Positions 51,924-54,664 of a stretch of 54,664 nt of DNA are shown piece by piece. Where the stretch lies: contig JANBPT010000220.1 of assembly GCA_027575765.1 (NCBI GenBank), forward strand, positions 1-54,664, read 5' to 3'. The notes beneath the pieces are model-generated. The model was not told the DNA's origin. It ran no database searches and was given only the letters and a program-made list of their open reading frames with translations. The position numbers and the translations under genes were made by a program. The DNA is from Tieghemiomyces parasiticus (lineage: Eukaryota > Kickxellomycota > Dimargaritomycetes > Dimargaritales > Dimargaritaceae). Each line of letters begins with the position of its first letter. The stretch's first letter is position 1.

Positions 51924-54664
51924 GATATACGAGGGGGCGGGTTGAGACAGGGTGGTAAGGTGCTTCGGGTGCAGGTTAACAGTAGTTTGTGCTAGGCGAC
52001 GGCAAAGTGCGACCAGCGTGTCGAATGAAATTGGAGAATAAGTGGGGAACAGTAGTGAAAAATGTGGGCAATAATCAAAACGACTAAAGTGGATATAAGG
52101 ATAGAAGTAAACGTACAAGGATATAGAGCGGAAGAGTGGGGAGGTGGAGGGTGAAAAGGGAAGAAAAAAAATGCTATGCAAAGGCGGGATCGAGGGCAGT
52201 TGAAGCGAGTGTACGTTGATTGGTTTCGGTGGGGGTGCGATATGCGGCCAACACGGTACCGGCGGATAGATGTAGGGTGGATTGGAGTGGACAAAGGCAA
52301 GAGAGGCAGGGCACGTAGCGGCGCGGAAGGCAAGGTCTTGCCGTTAAATAACTATGGTGGTATACCTTCTACTATTCACGGTGGCCAACGATAGATGGTG
52401 AGCGAGGGAGTGTGGGTAACTACACACCGGGCTGCTCCCCGCTCGGATTGGCCACCCCCACTCCTCCAACTTCTGGCTGGGGTGAGGGGTGGGAAACGTT
52501 GCCAGTAGGCTTGTCGATTCTAAGGTCGACCGGACGGTCGTATTCGGAAAAAATCACACATGCACTGCGATTTCGTATCCCGCTTAACAGCTCCGGCATG
52601 CAAGCGTCGGAGTTCATCAGCTCGATTCATCATTTGTCTAATGGGACCGCTCGACATCAGATGGGAGGGGACTCAGGAAGACCGCCGGGTTTACAGCGGC
52701 GACAGTAGGATTGGTGGTCCCGTGGGTTCTGGAAACCAAGATGGCAGATTATCAGAGCCCCAGGTACTATGCCTTTCCTGACTAATTATTGTCCAAATGG
52801 ATTATGGAAGGTCTCTGTCCGGAGGTCGTGTAGCCGTATCTACCTGATTGACGACCGCATTGTAAACACACAAGGATGGACTTCCGATGAGAAAACCTTT
52901 GTCAGTAAGACCAGCTGGAGTTGGATGCAATCTACCGCCCCCAAGGTCAGCGGTAGCGGCGTAGACCAACCCTGGGTAACATGCTGAGACGCCGCCGACT
53001 TTCTCGCCATTCAGTGGTCTGCTCGATTATCTATTGGGTGGGAGGGGGAGTCCTCCGCCAGCCTCTAAAGGCTGTCGCAGTACGCTCGTCAACTATTCTA
53101 CTCGATCCTCACCCTGGGACTGTCGGTCCCGGCGGAATACTCGCTTAATATATTTAAGGAGAAGAGTCGTCAACAGTAGCGGGATCGACCGTCGGCTAGC
53201 TACCTTGTGTGAAATAATATATCATACTGCCGCGGGATTGGCGACCACCCTATCGAAGCCATAGGCGTCGCAGAAATTAGATGACTAGGTATAGGTCTGT
53301 ATACAGCCTAGAGGTAAATAAAGAATCGCGCTTAGTGCCCGCCTCCTTTCTCAACCGTTGGTTAATCGCCCCACACTCTCCATTCCTCCAGAGAATGGAA
53401 AGGTGGGTTCCTTTAGGTAGATAGTTTATCCACTTTTGCTTGCCTACTGGCAGGCTCTGAGGCCAGCCTCAGCTATGCAGCATTATCAAAAGGGCGGATC
53501 ATGATGAAACACATGAGCCGTTGAGCTCCACAGTAACCCACCTGCCTAAATCAGTTGTAGAGCGGGGAGCAGTCTGGGGGGAGGGGGGGGGGGTTGTCGC
53601 CTACTTTGGTAGAAATGCGGCAGAGGGGCTAATAGAGATGCCAGCGTGGGTGACAAAGTGCTCCATTGCGTCGGCTGATGTCGCAAGACAAACTTTGGCC
53701 CACCCCAAAGGTGACGTGGGTGGACATGTTAATAGGTACTGTCCCTACAACAATTCCAACCATGGGGGTTTCATACCGACTAGTCAATGGTACTAGGTCA
53801 AGGTTTAAGCTGTTATCACCATCTTCCAAGGCGCCGACTCGACCTGACCCGATTTCGGCCGAGACAGCACGTCTGTTCCAACCTAAAAATTACCTGGACT
53901 GAAGGCGGATTCTCTAAATGGCAGTAGAGTTTTCACTACACCAACCCCGATCAGTGAGCAGTGTATCGGATATTCTGATACCTATTCACCCGACACAGGC
54001 TTTCAAACACGCCGGGCTTTGTACAAATGACATAATCAGTAATTCACAACGCCCCTGCTGAAGGCTCTGGCCTGGGAGGGCGGGGGATGAGTTGAGAGCA
54101 TTATACTTCCTGGCCGCGGACTCCTTATTGATACAGTTTCTAAGTGGTATGTTACTATCCGACACTGGCTGCAGGTGCGTTGGCCAGGCTAAAAATTGAC
54201 CGCCGATCCCAGAACTGGACTGGCCAGCACCACCAAAGTAGACCAGCCCCCTGGCAAACCGTAGGTCCGACAGGGGTGGCCAATGACCGACCATTTATCT
54301 TTGGACCGCAAAGTACATTCCCACATGTAACCTGGGAACCGTGAATACGGCGACACCCTGCAATCCGATCGGTTACCTTTGCCAGACGTCGCAAAAGGTT
54401 GCTGGTATGGGGGCTGGCGAGTCAGAAACCGTATACATTCAACCGACGTCGCCTGGATTACGGGGCGGAGGGGAACTGTCACCTGTCAGTGGGCACCGTC
54501 GGAAATTCAGGGCTGCTGGCACCAGTTTTACTGGACCTGGAGGTCAACGTCAGTCGTTTCTCCGCATTGTAGTGGAGCCGCCCTTCGATATCTTTCTCGC
54601 GCCCCAGTGGCTGGGGATATACAGCTCATGGGCGGAGGTTTATTTGGCCAGTGATCGTTCATTG
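51924..54664. other. FSP1-like gene leader and gene-free end of window
   Basis: The first 250 bases, read on the minus strand, are strongly C/T-rich (near 52000-52170) and are the likely leader and promoter of the FSP1-like gene. The remaining 2.4 kb has only short frames that match nothing known. Two small hairpins occur at 53379-53399 and 53457-53472, and a G-rich run near 53576-53593. Confidence 0.5.

Noticed and set aside
53576..53593. Long G run as a possible G-quadruplex or functional element
   Set aside because: Simple homopolymers occur at several sites here (also near 18480, 32778 and 34835) and length may be affected by sequencing; no context supports a function.
1..54664. CRISPR arrays, rRNA genes or bacterial defence operons
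   Set aside because: No regularly spaced direct repeats, no rRNA-like sequence, and all recognised genes are eukaryotic with spliceosomal introns.

Overview
This window is nuclear DNA of a fungus. Thirteen conserved eukaryotic genes and one orphan gene can be modelled. Most are split by short introns of about 140-280 bases, with GTAAGT-like donors and YAG acceptors that join in frame. Fungal hallmarks are an MKT1 orthologue, a POB3-type FACT subunit without an HMG box, RAD3, RIO1 and MRM2. Long gene-poor spacers, retained tubulin cofactor D and the intron density suggest an early-diverging (zygomycete-grade) fungus rather than a yeast or typical ascomycete; that placement is inference.

Layout. 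Bases 1-2966 hold no recognisable gene but contain a cluster of small inverted repeats. MKT1 (minus, 3 exons) is followed by a decayed DD34D mariner transposase (minus) and about 3 kb of spacer with a possible MITE. POB3 and MRM2 lie in tandem on the plus strand. A minus-strand run follows: TBCD (4 exons), ELP3 (1 exon), a PPIL2-type cyclophilin lacking its U-box (3 exons), a single-pass membrane protein with a PA-like luminal region (2 exons), a mitochondrial CLD1/ABHD5-like hydrolase (1 exon) and an OFA-type MFS carrier (2 exons). After a 3.8 kb spacer comes a 1706-residue ankyrin-DysF-FYVE-C2HC-RING protein (1 exon, minus). Then come RAD3/XPD (2 exons) and RIO1 (6 exons), both minus. A small secreted orphan protein (plus) with a good TATA box and poly(A) signal follows, then an FSP1/AIFM2-like flavoprotein (minus). 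The last 2.7 kb looks non-coding.

How the genes work together. They are mostly unrelated housekeeping genes: chromatin and transcription/repair (POB3, RAD3), ribosome and RNA work (RIO1, MRM2, ELP3, MKT1), tubulin folding (TBCD), and membrane or redox functions. I see no operon-like or defence-like multi-gene system. The most unusual items are the ankyrin-DysF-FYVE-RING architecture, the U-box-less PPIL2, the mariner relic, the secreted orphan, and several structured elements in the spacers. Gene models were spliced by eye. Exon junctions rest on splice consensus, matching phase and restoration of conserved protein sequence; none was checked against RNA or databases.
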